Origin: Chitinophagaceae bacterium
GTDB taxonomy: Bacteria; Bacteroidota; Bacteroidia; Chitinophagales; Chitinophagaceae
Reading direction: 5' to 3'
Assembly (NCBI GenBank): GCA_016719815.1
Contig: JADJYK010000009.1
Span: 112,327 to 176,326 of the forward strand
DNA: 64,000 bases
Shown here: positions 1-8,542 of the stretch, in pieces
Position numbering within the stretch: position 1 is the stretch's first letter
How the letters are laid out: the number at the start of each line of letters is the position of its first letter
Translations under genes and position numbers: made by a program
Notes under the pieces: generated by a model
Database searches by the model: none
What the model was told of the DNA's origin: nothing
The model's input: only the letters and a program-made list of their open reading frames with translations

Positions 1-480
1 TATTTTCTTAACCTGTTTGTTTTTTAAAGCCCTTACAGCCAGGGCAACGGCTGTATAGGTTTTTCCGGTTCCTGCCGGACCAATGGCGAATACGATGTCA
101 TTTTTTTCTGCCATCTGCACCAGTTTTTTTTGATTGGCAGTTCGTGCCCTGACTGATTTCCCGTTGGGTCCAAATACTAATACTTCATTTGGATTTTTTT
201 CCTGGAAATGGTCAATTGCTTCAGCGTCGTCGCCGCCGAGTATTTGCTCGAAATAGTTCTGGCTCATATGCCCGTTTCTTTCAAGGTATGAAACGATAAG
301 TGAGATCTTTTCTCTTGCCGATTCGATTTGTTCTGGCGCACCACTTAGCTTTAATTGGGTGCCACGAGATAGAATCTTAAGCAGGGGAAATTTCTTTTTG
401 AGAATGTCCAGTTTACCGTTGTTAACACCGAAAAATTCAATAGGGTTAACGGTTTCAAGGTTGATGATTGTGTCTGTCAA
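1..480 (-). CDS. phoH: PhoH-like ATPase (N-terminal 160 residues; gene continues past the left edge)
   Basis: The translated fragment has the N-terminal region typical of Bacteroidota PhoH proteins and then a Walker A motif GPAGTGKT at residues 134-141, with the Q-motif-like ANQKKLV just before it. PhoH proteins are cytoplasmic ATPases of the RNA helicase-like P-loop class, and their cellular role is still poorly defined. No ATG fits. A stop codon lies three codons upstream of a TTG at 480, and the TTG gives the expected family N-terminus (TDTIINLETVNPIEF), so TTG is taken as the start. The C-terminal half, including Walker B, is outside the window. Confidence 0.85.
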   Translation of the reverse strand, partial: MTDTIINLETVNPIEFFGVNNGKLDILKKKFPLLKILSRGTQLKLSGAPEQIESAREKISLIVSYLERNGHMSQNYFEQILGGDDAEAIDHFQEKNPNEVLVFGPNGKSVRARTANQKKLVQMAEKNDIVFAIGPAGTGKTYTAVALAVRALKNKQVKKI

Positions 481-581
481 TGCTCTTCATATTTAAGGTG
501 GTTCTTGCTTGCTTGCATGGTGGGCAAAGGCGAACCATGTTTTACAAAGCCGGTGAAGGGCCGTACCGGATTATTAATTGT

Positions 582-623
582 CTTCTGCCTGTTTGCAGAA
601 GCGGACCGCCTCCCGGCGGTTTT
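582..623. other. Two adjacent hairpins in the phoH / TonB-receptor gap
   Basis: The 245-nt gap holds two short perfect stems: CTTCTGC/GCAGAAG (582-588/595-601) and ACCGCC/GGCGGT (605-610/615-620). The second is followed by four T on the + strand. Both flanking genes run leftward, so this is either a weak terminator in the opposite sense or structure in the leader of phoH. No gene is credible in the gap. Confidence 0.35.
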
Positions 624-725
624 CCCTTCGTTATCAATATTACTTATGAATATTTTCTCAATGCGGATATAATTATTCACAGATGTGGATAGCAATTTTC
701 CGGAGTAATTATTATACCTAACGAA

Positions 726-3248
726 TTACCACCTGGCAACAATCTTAAAATTCAGAAGTCGTGGTGTAAGCCTGTTAGGCATAAGGTAGACGGTATTGGA
801 GAAATCTTTGATGAACAAATAGGAAATGGTATTGGCCCTGTCAATAATATTAAACACTTCAAGGCTTGCCCATATGCTATCAAAATTTCGGAATGGGGAA
901 TGGCTTCTTCTTTTACTTTTATCATCATCCATCAGCAGTGCACTGAAACCAATATCAGCACGGATGTATGGGTCAATAACTGCTGCGTTACGGTAGCGAA
1001 CAGCATTTGGAATATTATATGGCATATTGCTGCCATATAATAAATTCAGGTAGGCTTTAAAATTTTTATTGTTGGAAAGATAATCAGAGAAATACATCCC
1101 GAAGGTTATTCGCCTGTCTGTGGGGCGACGCAACCAGCCCACTTCGGTTCGTACACTATCTGTAACTAACTGATCAGCCGTTTGTGCTGAAATGAACTCA
1201 CCTGCTGCGTTTTTATACCGGAAATAATGATCACCCCTAATATCTTCAGCAGTTTTCATAATTCCAACGCTAATCCAGCTTTCAGCATCCTCCACCAGTT
1301 CACCATGTAGTCTCATTTCAATACCGGCAGCATACGCTTTAGCTGTGTTTTCTCCAAAATAGCGGATGCGTACATTGTCTATATCGTACGGTACCACATC
1401 CTTCATACTCTTGTAATACATTTCGGTTGTCCATCGCATAGGCCTGCCGCCAATACCAATGAAATTATAATCAAAGCCCAAGACACCCTGCCAGCTTTTT
1501 TGTGATTTAAGATCAGTATTTATAGTTCCGTTATTTCTTCTTAGCTCCCTGTAAAATGCGGGCTGATGATAGGCGCCGGCTGCCGCCCTGAACACAATAT
1601 CTCTTTTCCAGTTCGGTTTCCAACTCGCACCGATGCGGGGTGAAATAATAAATTCCTGGTTTAATGAATTGTAATTAAGCCGTACGCCTGCTGTCAGAGT
1701 CGCTGAGTGACTTGAGTCTTTTCCCAACAGAATATTATCCTGCAAATAGCCAGAGAATTTATTAATGTCTAAATCAGCAGTTGATTTTAATACCTTGTTC
1801 AGCCGCAGCATATCCGGCTGAAAGGGCAGGGCATAGCCAGCCGAATCCTGAAATTCCCATTCGTTAAGGTTGTCTGCAATTTTTGTTTTATCATAGCCTG
1901 CTCCCCACTGAAAGGCATGTTTACCTAAATCATAATTTCCTTTGTGCGATATATTCAGGTTTTCAATGTTTAGTTCATTTCTTGCCCAGTTTTGGTACAC
2001 GCCTGCTCCAAGAGGATTTACAATTAATCCATAAGTTGGGTTGCTTTTGTCAAAGTCCCTTTCGCCAAATAAATAGGCTCCGGTGATATCCACATTTTCT
2101 TTCTCCTTGTTGGCAAACCTTGAAGCCATCCATTTTATTCTGAGCTTCTTATTTACCTGGTTAATGAGTGAAAAGCCAATCATATTTGTTTGATACTGGT
2201 CTTTTTCTCTTCCCTCAAAGAAAATATCAAGCCCTATAGTTGTGCTGAAAATGGGAGAGAAGACGGAAGTGGTTAGCTGACTTTCCTGCGGAATAAGAGT
2301 GAATTTGGTTTGTGAGAAATTGCTCAGCAGCTCAGCACTCCATTTGGAACTGAGCTGGTAGGTAAGCAGCGCCTGAAAATCGGCAGAAGAGGGCACATAA
2401 TTGCCTCTAGTTTCCTGCCGGCTTAGCAGATTGCGGTTGGTGCGGTTACGTACACCCAGCAGATAGGTAAACTTTGAATTTCTGCTTGTGCCTTCAAATT
2501 GCAATCCCTGTTCAAGAATACCCACATATGCAGAACCTCCAAAGCGTTTTGGTTTTTTATACTGAATATCGAGTACGCTGCTCATTTTATCTCCATACTT
2601 CGATTGGAAACCGCCATTGTAAAAATTGATATTGCGGATCATTTCGGGATTGATAAAACTCAGTCCTTCCTGCTGTCCGCTTTTTACAAGGTATGGACGG
2701 AAAACTTCAAAGTCGTTTACATAAATCAGGTTTTCATCATAGCTGCCACCACGAACAGAATATTGCGATGTAAGTTCATTGTTGGAACCAACAAATATTT
2801 TTATCAGGCTTTCGACACCACTTACTACAGCAGGCAGGTTGATGATGGTTTTAGGGTTAGGGCGGATCAAGCCGGTTTCTCTTCTGTCCCGCTGGTCGGT
2901 TACAACAACTTCCTGTAAAGTTTTTTCACCTTTTTCCAGCCGCACAGTCACCCTTTCTTCTTCACCTTCATTTAGCAGGAAATTAATCTTCTCCGTTTTT
3001 CTGCCGGTATAACTGAATATGAGTGCAAATGCTTTTTCTGCCTCAACTTTTAATTTGAAATAGCCGGAATCGCTGGTGGTAATACCCTGTGACTGGCCAA
3101 GAATAACCACAGAAACTTTGGTCAATGGATTTTCATTTTCATCCACCACTTTACCGGAAATAAAAGCTGCTTTTTTTTGCGCAATTACAAAAAAAGAGAG
3201 TAGCAAAAAAGTTGCAGTAAGTAATATTTTTCGGCCTTGTGTTTTCAT
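726..3248 (-). CDS. TonB-dependent outer-membrane receptor
   Basis: This is an outer-membrane active transporter of the SusC/FecA type, with substrate unknown. The sequence shows a signal peptide ending near FVIAQ, a carboxypeptidase-regulatory-like beta domain (about residues 30-110, GKVVDENENPLTKVSV), a linker with LQEVVVT, a plug domain with the YSVRGGSYDENLIYVND motif, and a long barrel ending in the aromatic residue W, as expected for OMP assembly by Bam. I prefer the second Met (MKTQGRK), which gives a cleaner signal peptide, to the one five codons upstream. No SusD partner lies beside it, so it is probably not a classic glycan-uptake pair. The frame is intact. Confidence 0.85.
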   Translation of the reverse strand: MKTQGRKILLTATFLLLSFFVIAQKKAAFISGKVVDENENPLTKVSVVILGQSQGITTSDSGYFKLKVEAEKAFALIFSYTGRKTEKINFLLNEGEEERVTVRLEKGEKTLQEVVVTDQRDRRETGLIRPNPKTIINLPAVVSGVESLIKIFVGSNNELTSQYSVRGGSYDENLIYVNDFEVFRPYLVKSGQQEGLSFINPEMIRNINFYNGGFQSKYGDKMSSVLDIQYKKPKRFGGSAYVGILEQGLQFEGTSRNSKFTYLLGVRNRTNRNLLSRQETRGNYVPSSADFQALLTYQLSSKWSAELLSNFSQTKFTLIPQESQLTTSVFSPIFSTTIGLDIFFEGREKDQYQTNMIGFSLINQVNKKLRIKWMASRFANKEKENVDITGAYLFGERDFDKSNPTYGLIVNPLGAGVYQNWARNELNIENLNISHKGNYDLGKHAFQWGAGYDKTKIADNLNEWEFQDSAGYALPFQPDMLRLNKVLKSTADLDINKFSGYLQDNILLGKDSSHSATLTAGVRLNYNSLNQEFIISPRIGASWKPNWKRDIVFRAAAGAYHQPAFYRELRRNNGTINTDLKSQKSWQGVLGFDYNFIGIGGRPMRWTTEMYYKSMKDVVPYDIDNVRIRYFGENTAKAYAAGIEMRLHGELVEDAESWISVGIMKTAEDIRGDHYFRYKNAAGEFISAQTADQLVTDSVRTEVGWLRRPTDRRITFGMYFSDYLSNNKNFKAYLNLLYGSNMPYNIPNAVRYRNAAVIDPYIRADIGFSALLMDDDKSKRRSHSPFRNFDSIWASLEVFNIIDRANTISYLFIKDFSNTVYLMPNRLTPRLLNFKIVARW

Positions 3249-3293
3249 GCGAATATTAAACAAGATACGGAGAGCCGGAGAGATAATGAAATG

Positions 3294-3941
3294 TCAGATT
3301 AATTTGAGTTGTCGTATCGTTTCTGCAGGATTTGCTGACTTAAACACTGTATTTCCAGCCACCAGAACATCTGCTCCTGCAGCAACAATGGAAGCAGCAT
3401 TATCAAGTGTTACCCCGCCATCAATTTCTATATGTACGTTCAAACCCTTTTCAACAGTCATGCGGCGAAGCTGTTTAATCCGGTCCAATGTTTGCGGAAT
3501 AAACTTTTGCCCGCCAAAACCGGGGTTTACACTCATCAGGCATACCAGGTCAATATCCTGAATGATATCACTTAATTCAGTAACAGGAGTATGAGGGTTA
3601 AGTGCCACACCGGCTTTCATGCCCAGCGATTTTATTTGCTGAATATTGCGGTGCAGATGGGTACAGGCTTCAATATGTACAGTTAGAATATCGGCTCCTG
3701 CATTTTTGAATTGCTCTGCAAATTTTTCAGGCTCTTCAATCATCAGGTGCACATCACAAACTTTTGTGGAGGCTTTCCGGATGAACTCAATAATCATAGG
3801 CCCGAAAGTGATGTTCGGTACAAAACGGCCATCCATCACATCTAAGTGAAACCAGTCGGCCAGGCTTTGGTTTACCATGTCGCAGTCTGCCTGCAGGTTC
3901 AGAAAGTTGGCAGAAAGAAATGACGGGGCAATGATTGGCAT
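3294..3941 (-). CDS. rpe: Ribulose-phosphate 3-epimerase
   Basis: This enzyme interconverts D-ribulose 5-phosphate and D-xylulose 5-phosphate in the pentose phosphate pathway. The whole TIM-barrel family signature is visible: APSFLSANF at the N-terminus, the metal/catalytic HLDVMDGRFVPN (residues 32-43), HLMIEEPE, MSVNPGFGGQKF and the phosphate-binding IDGGV. The start is placed at MPIIAPS, the universal family start, nine codons inside the longest reading frame. Length is about 215 residues, normal for the family. It lies 45 nt upstream of the TonB receptor gene and reads in the same direction. Confidence 0.95.
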   Translation of the reverse strand: MPIIAPSFLSANFLNLQADCDMVNQSLADWFHLDVMDGRFVPNITFGPMIIEFIRKASTKVCDVHLMIEEPEKFAEQFKNAGADILTVHIEACTHLHRNIQQIKSLGMKAGVALNPHTPVTELSDIIQDIDLVCLMSVNPGFGGQKFIPQTLDRIKQLRRMTVEKGLNVHIEIDGGVTLDNAASIVAAGADVLVAGNTVFKSANPAETIRQLKLI

Positions 3942-4027
3942 TGAATCAATTTTAATTTTATTATGCAAGATACGCTGATTAACGCAATGGTAAAATGGTT
4001 AATCAGGCATTGGCTAACAGGGAAGAT

Positions 4028-5032
4028 TTATTTCAGTTTATCTGCCGCTTCTTTCGCCTCTGTAAAAGTATTGTCCAAACCGTAGGCTTTCTGATAGTTT
4101 AGTTTTGCTTCTTCTTTTAGCCCCATTACTTCCTGGCAACGACCCATCCAGTACCAGGCATCGGGAAAATCAGGCGATATGGTGTTGGCCAGTTTAAAAG
4201 TTTTCAGTGCTTCATTGTAATTTTTTGTGTCAAGCAGCACCCTGCCTTTTTCAATATGTGCATTCAGATAATAATAATCCTGTTCAATGGCTTTACTGAA
4301 TAGCGAAAGTGCTTTTTGCTTTTCGCCGATATTGGAGTAATAAATGCCTTTATAATAATCTGGCTCGGCATGGTTGCCAAGCGAGTCAGTTTTTGCAAGC
4401 GAATCGCATATCGTCAGGGCTTTTGGATTTTTAGCTTCAGCATATCTAAAGGCCAATTCATAATTCAGGTCAATGTCGTATGGCGTAAGTACATAAGTTT
4501 GTTCCAATACCCGGATCGCTTCATTGTTATCACCTTTTTTACCGAGCAGTTCTGCTTTCATCTTCAATACATCTGCCTGTTGTGGATTGCCGAGCAGTAT
4601 CTCATTGCATACAGACAGGGCCTCATCTGTCTTGCCGCTATTATTTTTTGCCCTTGCCAGCGATAATTTCAGTAACAGGCTTTCGGGCAGCTTCTTCAAG
4701 GCGGTACTGATAAAGCGGATAGCAGAATCGGGCTTCTTATCTAAAAGTATGGTGCTGGCACCCAGGGCATACTTTTCATTTTGCTGCAATGACCATGCTT
4801 TCAGAAAATCGGCAAGAGCCGGCTCCGGTAAATCATTACTATTAAGCAAAATTGCCCTGCGGAAATACAACTCCTCATTTTTCGGGTCCTTTTTTATGCT
4901 GTCGGTCAGACTGGTATATTTTGGTTGCGACAGCATCTCACTGTAAGGCGATTTTTCGCCTTCGTTGCTGCAGGCTGGAACTAAAAAAATAATCGTCAAA
5001 ACAAAGAAAATATTACACCTGGAGAGCTTCAT
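4028..5032 (-). CDS. TPR-repeat lipoprotein
   Basis: The N-terminus is a lipoprotein signal peptide with lipobox VPAC (Cys21), so the protein should be anchored in the envelope. The rest consists of tetratricopeptide repeats with the usual spacing of small and aromatic residues (for example ALADFLKAW, EALSVCNEILLGNP, EALKTFKLANTISPDFPDAWYWMGRC). TPR proteins act as protein-interaction scaffolds, and nothing in the sequence points to a specific partner. It is divergent from the TolB-like gene at 5149. Confidence 0.75.
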   Translation of the reverse strand: MKLSRCNIFFVLTIIFLVPACSNEGEKSPYSEMLSQPKYTSLTDSIKKDPKNEELYFRRAILLNSNDLPEPALADFLKAWSLQQNEKYALGASTILLDKKPDSAIRFISTALKKLPESLLLKLSLARAKNNSGKTDEALSVCNEILLGNPQQADVLKMKAELLGKKGDNNEAIRVLEQTYVLTPYDIDLNYELAFRYAEAKNPKALTICDSLAKTDSLGNHAEPDYYKGIYYSNIGEKQKALSLFSKAIEQDYYYLNAHIEKGRVLLDTKNYNEALKTFKLANTISPDFPDAWYWMGRCQEVMGLKEEAKLNYQKAYGLDNTFTEAKEAADKLK

Positions 5033-5100
5033 TATTCAAAACTAATTTATTTGTGACTGAGTTTGACAAAAGGCTGACAAAACTGATAGTGTTTAAACAA

Positions 5101-5108
5101 TAAATTTG
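5101..5108 (+). promoter_or_regulatory. Possible Bacteroidota -7 box before the TolB-like gene
   Basis: TAAATTTG fits the Bacteroidota -7 consensus TAnnTTTG exactly and lies 40 nt upstream of the start codon at 5149, inside the divergent gap. No convincing -33 TTTG sits at the usual 17-23 nt spacing, so the call is tentative. Confidence 0.35.
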
Positions 5109-5148
5109 CAGTTTCGCACATTTTTTAAAAAAGATATAAACGTATAAA

Positions 5149-6246
5149 ATGCAGAAAATTGCTTTACCTCTGTTTTTCTTTGTACTGGTGGCTTCTTGCA
5201 AGAACAGTTCCAAAATGGCCGTTACCGAAAACATTACCGCCGATACGCTCAAATATCCTGACGAAACTCATTTCAGAAATATTCAGCAGCTCACTTTTGG
5301 TGGCGACAATGCAGAGGCTTACTGGAGTTACGATGGTAAATGGCTCGTTTTTCAGAAAACAGCTCCTAAAGAAGGCATTCCCTGCGATCAGATGTATATT
5401 GGAAAAGTGCCCACCAAACCCAGCGAAAAATTTGAACCCAAACTGGTGAGCACAGGCAAAGGCAGAACTACCTGCGGGTTCTTTATGAAAGATGGTAATC
5501 ATATTATTTATGCTTCGACTCATCTGGGTGGAGATGAATGTCCTCCGGTGCCGGACAGAGCAAAATATGGCAATAAATACATCTGGCCTTTATACAGCAC
5601 CTACGATATTTTCATGGCAGACCTGAATGGCAAGGTTGTAAAACAGCTTACCAACTCACCGCATTATGATGCTGAAGCCACTTTGTCACCAGATGGAAAA
5701 AAAATGATTTATACCAGCACCAAGGATGGCGATATTGAGTTGTACATAATGGATTTGAAAACAGGTGCCGAGAAACGAATTACCGATATGCCCGGGTATG
5801 ATGGTGGTGCATGGTTCAGTCCCGATGGGAAAAAACTGATATGGAGGGCATCCAGGCCAAAAACCGAAGCTGAAATAAAAGAGTATAAAGATTTACTCGC
5901 CGAAAACCTGGTGGCTCCCACCAATATGGAAGTATGGGTGGCCAATGCCGATGGCAGCAACGCAAGACAGGTAACATCTTATGGACAGGCCAATTGGGCC
6001 CCTGCATACATGCCAGACAGCAAACGTATCATATTTGCTTCCAACCATGAATACAAGAGAGGCTTTCCGTTTAATTTGTATACGATAAATGAAGATGGTA
6101 CAAATCTTACCAAAATAAGCCGTGACAAAGGCTTTGATGCCTTTCCGATGTTTTCGCCCAATGGCAAGAAAATTGTGTTTTGCAGCAACCGCAACAATGG
6201 CGGCACAAGAGATACCAATATTTTTGTGGCCGACTGGACCGAGTAA
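5149..6246 (+). CDS. TolB-like beta-propeller lipoprotein (PD40 repeats)
   Basis: A lipoprotein signal with lipobox VASC (Cys17) precedes a propeller built from PD40/WD40-like blades, seen as repeated elements such as DAEATLSPDGKKMIYTS, DGGAWFSPDGKKLIWRA, NWAPAYMPDSKRIIFAS and DAFPMFSPNGKKIVFCS. The fold matches TolB and the propeller part of S9 peptidases, but no peptidase domain follows. A role in envelope protein binding is likely and the ligand is unknown. Length 365 residues, frame intact. Confidence 0.8.
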   Translation: MQKIALPLFFFVLVASCKNSSKMAVTENITADTLKYPDETHFRNIQQLTFGGDNAEAYWSYDGKWLVFQKTAPKEGIPCDQMYIGKVPTKPSEKFEPKLVSTGKGRTTCGFFMKDGNHIIYASTHLGGDECPPVPDRAKYGNKYIWPLYSTYDIFMADLNGKVVKQLTNSPHYDAEATLSPDGKKMIYTSTKDGDIELYIMDLKTGAEKRITDMPGYDGGAWFSPDGKKLIWRASRPKTEAEIKEYKDLLAENLVAPTNMEVWVANADGSNARQVTSYGQANWAPAYMPDSKRIIFASNHEYKRGFPFNLYTINEDGTNLTKISRDKGFDAFPMFSPNGKKIVFCSNRNNGGTRDTNIFVADWTE

Positions 6247-6344
6247 CAAATCTCTATTGAACAGCTATGGGGCCTTTATTAAAAGAATAAACAGTTACTT
6301 TCGGGGAAGGATAATATATTACAAAACAAAAAATACAGAGTTCT

Positions 6345-6818
6345 ATGTATAACGGAATGCTTCACCTTCACAGCTTATTGCGCTGGATAATTTTAATTTT
6401 ATTGCTTGTTGCTGTCATCAGAAATTTTACTGACAGGCACAAAGCATTTACTCCCGGGCATAAAAAAGTGGCATTATTCACTCTCATATGTGCTGATCTT
6501 CTGTTGCTGGTTGGTTTATATCAGTGGGTGGTTGGCGATTGGGGACTAATGCATATTCAAAACGGAGGTATGAGCGGAGTAATGAAAAATCCTGTTTGGC
6601 GTTTTTTTGCAATTGAACATTTTGCTGGTATGTTGATAGCAATCATACTGATACATGTTGGTTATACTTATACGAAAAAAAATATCAGCGATTCAATAAA
6701 ACACAAAAGAGTATTGTTGTACTATGGCTTGGCTTTATTGATAATACTGATTTCTATTCCATGGCCATTCCGTGAAGTGGGACAGATTACAGGACGGACA
6801 TGGTTCCCGGGTATGTAA
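6345..6818 (+). CDS. Small membrane protein, cytochrome b561-like
   Basis: The protein has 157 residues with four predicted transmembrane helices. Histidines fall inside or next to the helices (MLHLHSLLRW, FFAIEHFAGM, IILIHVGYTY), which is the arrangement expected for heme-binding membrane cytochromes. Similar proteins in Bacteroidota are often annotated as cytochrome b-like. Heme binding is inferred, not shown. Met5 is an alternative start. A strong terminator follows immediately. Confidence 0.5.
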   Translation: MYNGMLHLHSLLRWIILILLLVAVIRNFTDRHKAFTPGHKKVALFTLICADLLLLVGLYQWVVGDWGLMHIQNGGMSGVMKNPVWRFFAIEHFAGMLIAIILIHVGYTYTKKNISDSIKHKRVLLYYGLALLIILISIPWPFREVGQITGRTWFPGM

Positions 6819-6838
6819 GTGTTAAAGAATTAAGACCG

Positions 6839-6863
6839 CCGCTTCTCTGGAAGCGGCTTTTTT
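6839..6863 (+). terminator. Rho-independent terminator after the membrane-protein gene
   Basis: A perfect 7-bp stem CCGCTTC/GAAGCGG (6839-6845/6850-6856) with a TCTG loop is followed by C and six T. Confidence 0.85.
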
Positions 6864-6927
6864 ATTTGCGGATAATTTGGCTTAACATCCTGCTGAGTTT
6901 ATTTATTAAGTCAGCAGCGTCTTCATA

Positions 6928-7263
6928 TTAAATCTGGTAGTTGCTGATACCTGCCAGCGTAGTGGAATGGGCGGCTTCTGTATGCCGGGTATAAATAACT
7001 GGCTTTCCTTTTGCCCTGGCATAACCCGCCTCAACGCCAATCCCGATTGCTTTATCTGAAACTTCGGCAATCAACAAGTCACAGGCATCAATATCATGCA
7101 TGGCCTGTGCCATCATTTGTTTTTCTTCGGCTATACTGAAAGTATATGTATCAACAAAAACAAAAGGTGAAACACCTGCATCCTGCAATGCTTCAGTAAT
7201 TGCATTCAGAATATCGCTGATGTTTCTGCGGTTATTATAGCTTATAGAAATATATGCTTTCAT
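6928..7263 (-). CDS. Nucleoside 2-deoxyribosyltransferase-like protein
   Basis: The protein has 111 residues with the small Rossmann-like pattern of the nucleoside 2-deoxyribosyltransferase superfamily: an N-terminal strand (MKAYISISY), the segment CDLLIAEVSDKAIGIGVEAGYARAKGKPV containing the typical D...E..G.E.GYA pattern, and a final strand ending in IYTRH. Members cleave or transfer N-glycosidic bonds of nucleosides, but several subfamilies have other activities, so the substrate cannot be assigned. It lies upstream of no obvious partner. Confidence 0.55.
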   Translation of the reverse strand: MKAYISISYNNRRNISDILNAITEALQDAGVSPFVFVDTYTFSIAEEKQMMAQAMHDIDACDLLIAEVSDKAIGIGVEAGYARAKGKPVIYTRHTEAAHSTTLAGISNYQI

Positions 7264-7320
7264 TACCTCATTTTACAGAAAGTTCCGGGTGCAAAGGGTT
7301 ACCCCATTTTCCATTTACCG

Positions 7321-7839
7321 CTATCCTTTCCCCCTTTTCCCCAACTCAATCACCTCGCAGTTCTTAATGTCTTTTCCGTCAATTACAAACCGGATAATGG
7401 TTCGCACCGTATGCCATCCCTGCCTGCCCGCAGCACCGGGATTTATATGCAGGCAGTTTAGTTTTTCATCATACATTACTTTTAAAATATGCGAATGCCC
7501 GCTGATAAAAAGTTGTGGTTTATGAATAGCCAACTCTTTCTGTGTTTCAGGATTGGACTTTGGTGGGTAACCTCCGATATGCCGTATCATCACCTTTACA
7601 CCTTCACACATAAATACCAACTGTTCTGGAAATGTATGGCGTATTTCTTTACTGTCAATATTTCCATATACACCTTTTAAAGGATATGTCATCCTGAGCA
7701 TGTCAAAGGATGCGTTTTTACGAAAAAGCTCATCTCCGAAATCTCCTGCATGCCACACTTCATCACAATCCTTAAAATGCCCAAACACCTTTTCATCCAG
7801 GTAGCCATGCGTGTCAGATATAAGGCCTATACGTGTCAT
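7321..7839 (-). CDS. YfcE/MJ0936-type metallophosphoesterase
   Basis: All metal-binding motifs of the calcineurin-like phosphoesterase family are visible in order: SDTHG near residue 8, HAGDFGDE (GD motif), YGNIDS (GN motif) and SGHSHI (GHxH). The length of 172 residues fits the single-domain YfcE group of cytoplasmic phosphodiesterases. Its ATG overlaps the stop codon of the NUDIX gene (TAATG), so the two are translationally coupled in one operon. Confidence 0.85.
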   Translation of the reverse strand: MTRIGLISDTHGYLDEKVFGHFKDCDEVWHAGDFGDELFRKNASFDMLRMTYPLKGVYGNIDSKEIRHTFPEQLVFMCEGVKVMIRHIGGYPPKSNPETQKELAIHKPQLFISGHSHILKVMYDEKLNCLHINPGAAGRQGWHTVRTIIRFVIDGKDIKNCEVIELGKRGKG

Positions 7840-8309
7840 TAATCAATGTAATTTTCAGCTTTTAGCAGTTCCAGTATCATAATGGCACCGGGTGCAGTAT
7901 GGGGTTGTTGCAGGTATTCTTCAAGGGTAAAATATCTTAGTTCGTCAATTTCTGCAGCGGCTTTTGGCTGAACAATTCTGTTGGTCAGAAAACAATCCTG
8001 CTCCATCATCACTCCCTCTTTTTCACCATAGGCAGCAGCCGTGATATGTGCGTAATATGTAAGATCTTCTTCTGTCAAAACAACATCCAGTTCTTCTTTT
8101 ATTTCACGGCACAAAGCCCTTTTAGCTGTTTCGCCATCATCAATCTTACCACCAGGCAGGTAAAAACATTGTTTGTTCCTGCTATACGCCAGCAACAGTT
8201 TTCGGCTATTTATAACCAATAATCCGGATGTGTATAGCTGCATCCGGCGAAGTTCGGGAAATTGATCATTGTCTTTTGTAAAAGCTAAAAGCTGCCGGCT
8301 ATTCCCCAT
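7839..8309 (-). CDS. NUDIX hydrolase
   Basis: The NUDIX box is present as GGKIDDGETAKRALCREIKEEL, matching GX5EX7REUXEEXGU apart from the last positions, at about residues 57-78. The enzyme should hydrolyse a nucleoside diphosphate linked to another moiety, a house-cleaning role, with substrate unknown. It is the first gene of a two-gene operon with the phosphoesterase (1-nt overlap). Confidence 0.85.
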   Translation of the reverse strand: MGNSRQLLAFTKDNDQFPELRRMQLYTSGLLVINSRKLLLAYSRNKQCFYLPGGKIDDGETAKRALCREIKEELDVVLTEEDLTYYAHITAAAYGEKEGVMMEQDCFLTNRIVQPKAAAEIDELRYFTLEEYLQQPHTAPGAIMILELLKAENYID

Positions 8310-8393
8310 TTTCCATTAAATTTGATTATGCCCTTTCACCGCAACTTTACTTATTATATAGATAAGCGTAAGTGGAAATATATTTTCCTACTT

Positions 8394-8492
8394 GCCACAT
8401 TAGAACTCTCAGGGAGCGATGAGCTTTCTTTCCCATTGCTCAGCAGAATTGATGTGGCTGAACGGAGCGTCGCAACCACTGCTTAATAGCAG
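8394..8492 (+). ncRNA. Structured leader upstream of hmgA (candidate cis-regulatory RNA)
   Basis: The gap between the NUDIX and hmgA starts contains nested perfect pairings: an outer stem GCCACAT/ATGTGGC (8394-8400/8452-8458), an inner stem GAGCGAT/ATTGCTC (8414-8420/8435-8441, one G-U) and a downstream hairpin CTGCT/AGCAG with a TAAT loop (8479-8483/8488-8492). I do not recognise a known riboswitch. The strand is assigned because it ends 50 nt before hmgA, but the leftward operon also starts here. Confidence 0.35.
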
Positions 8493-8542
8493 CAATGAAG
8501 CCGGAATACCAAAATAGAAACCCGAAAAAAAAATAAATTTCC

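Noticed and set aside
468..695. Overlapping short frames on both strands in the phoH upstream gap
   Set aside because: They overlap the phoH start and two hairpins, lack similarity and overlap each other.
8471..8510. Cobalamin riboswitch-like fragments (CAACCACTG, AAGCCGGAATACC) before hmgA
   Set aside because: The other conserved B12-box and receptor elements are missing, and tyrosine breakdown does not need cobalamin.
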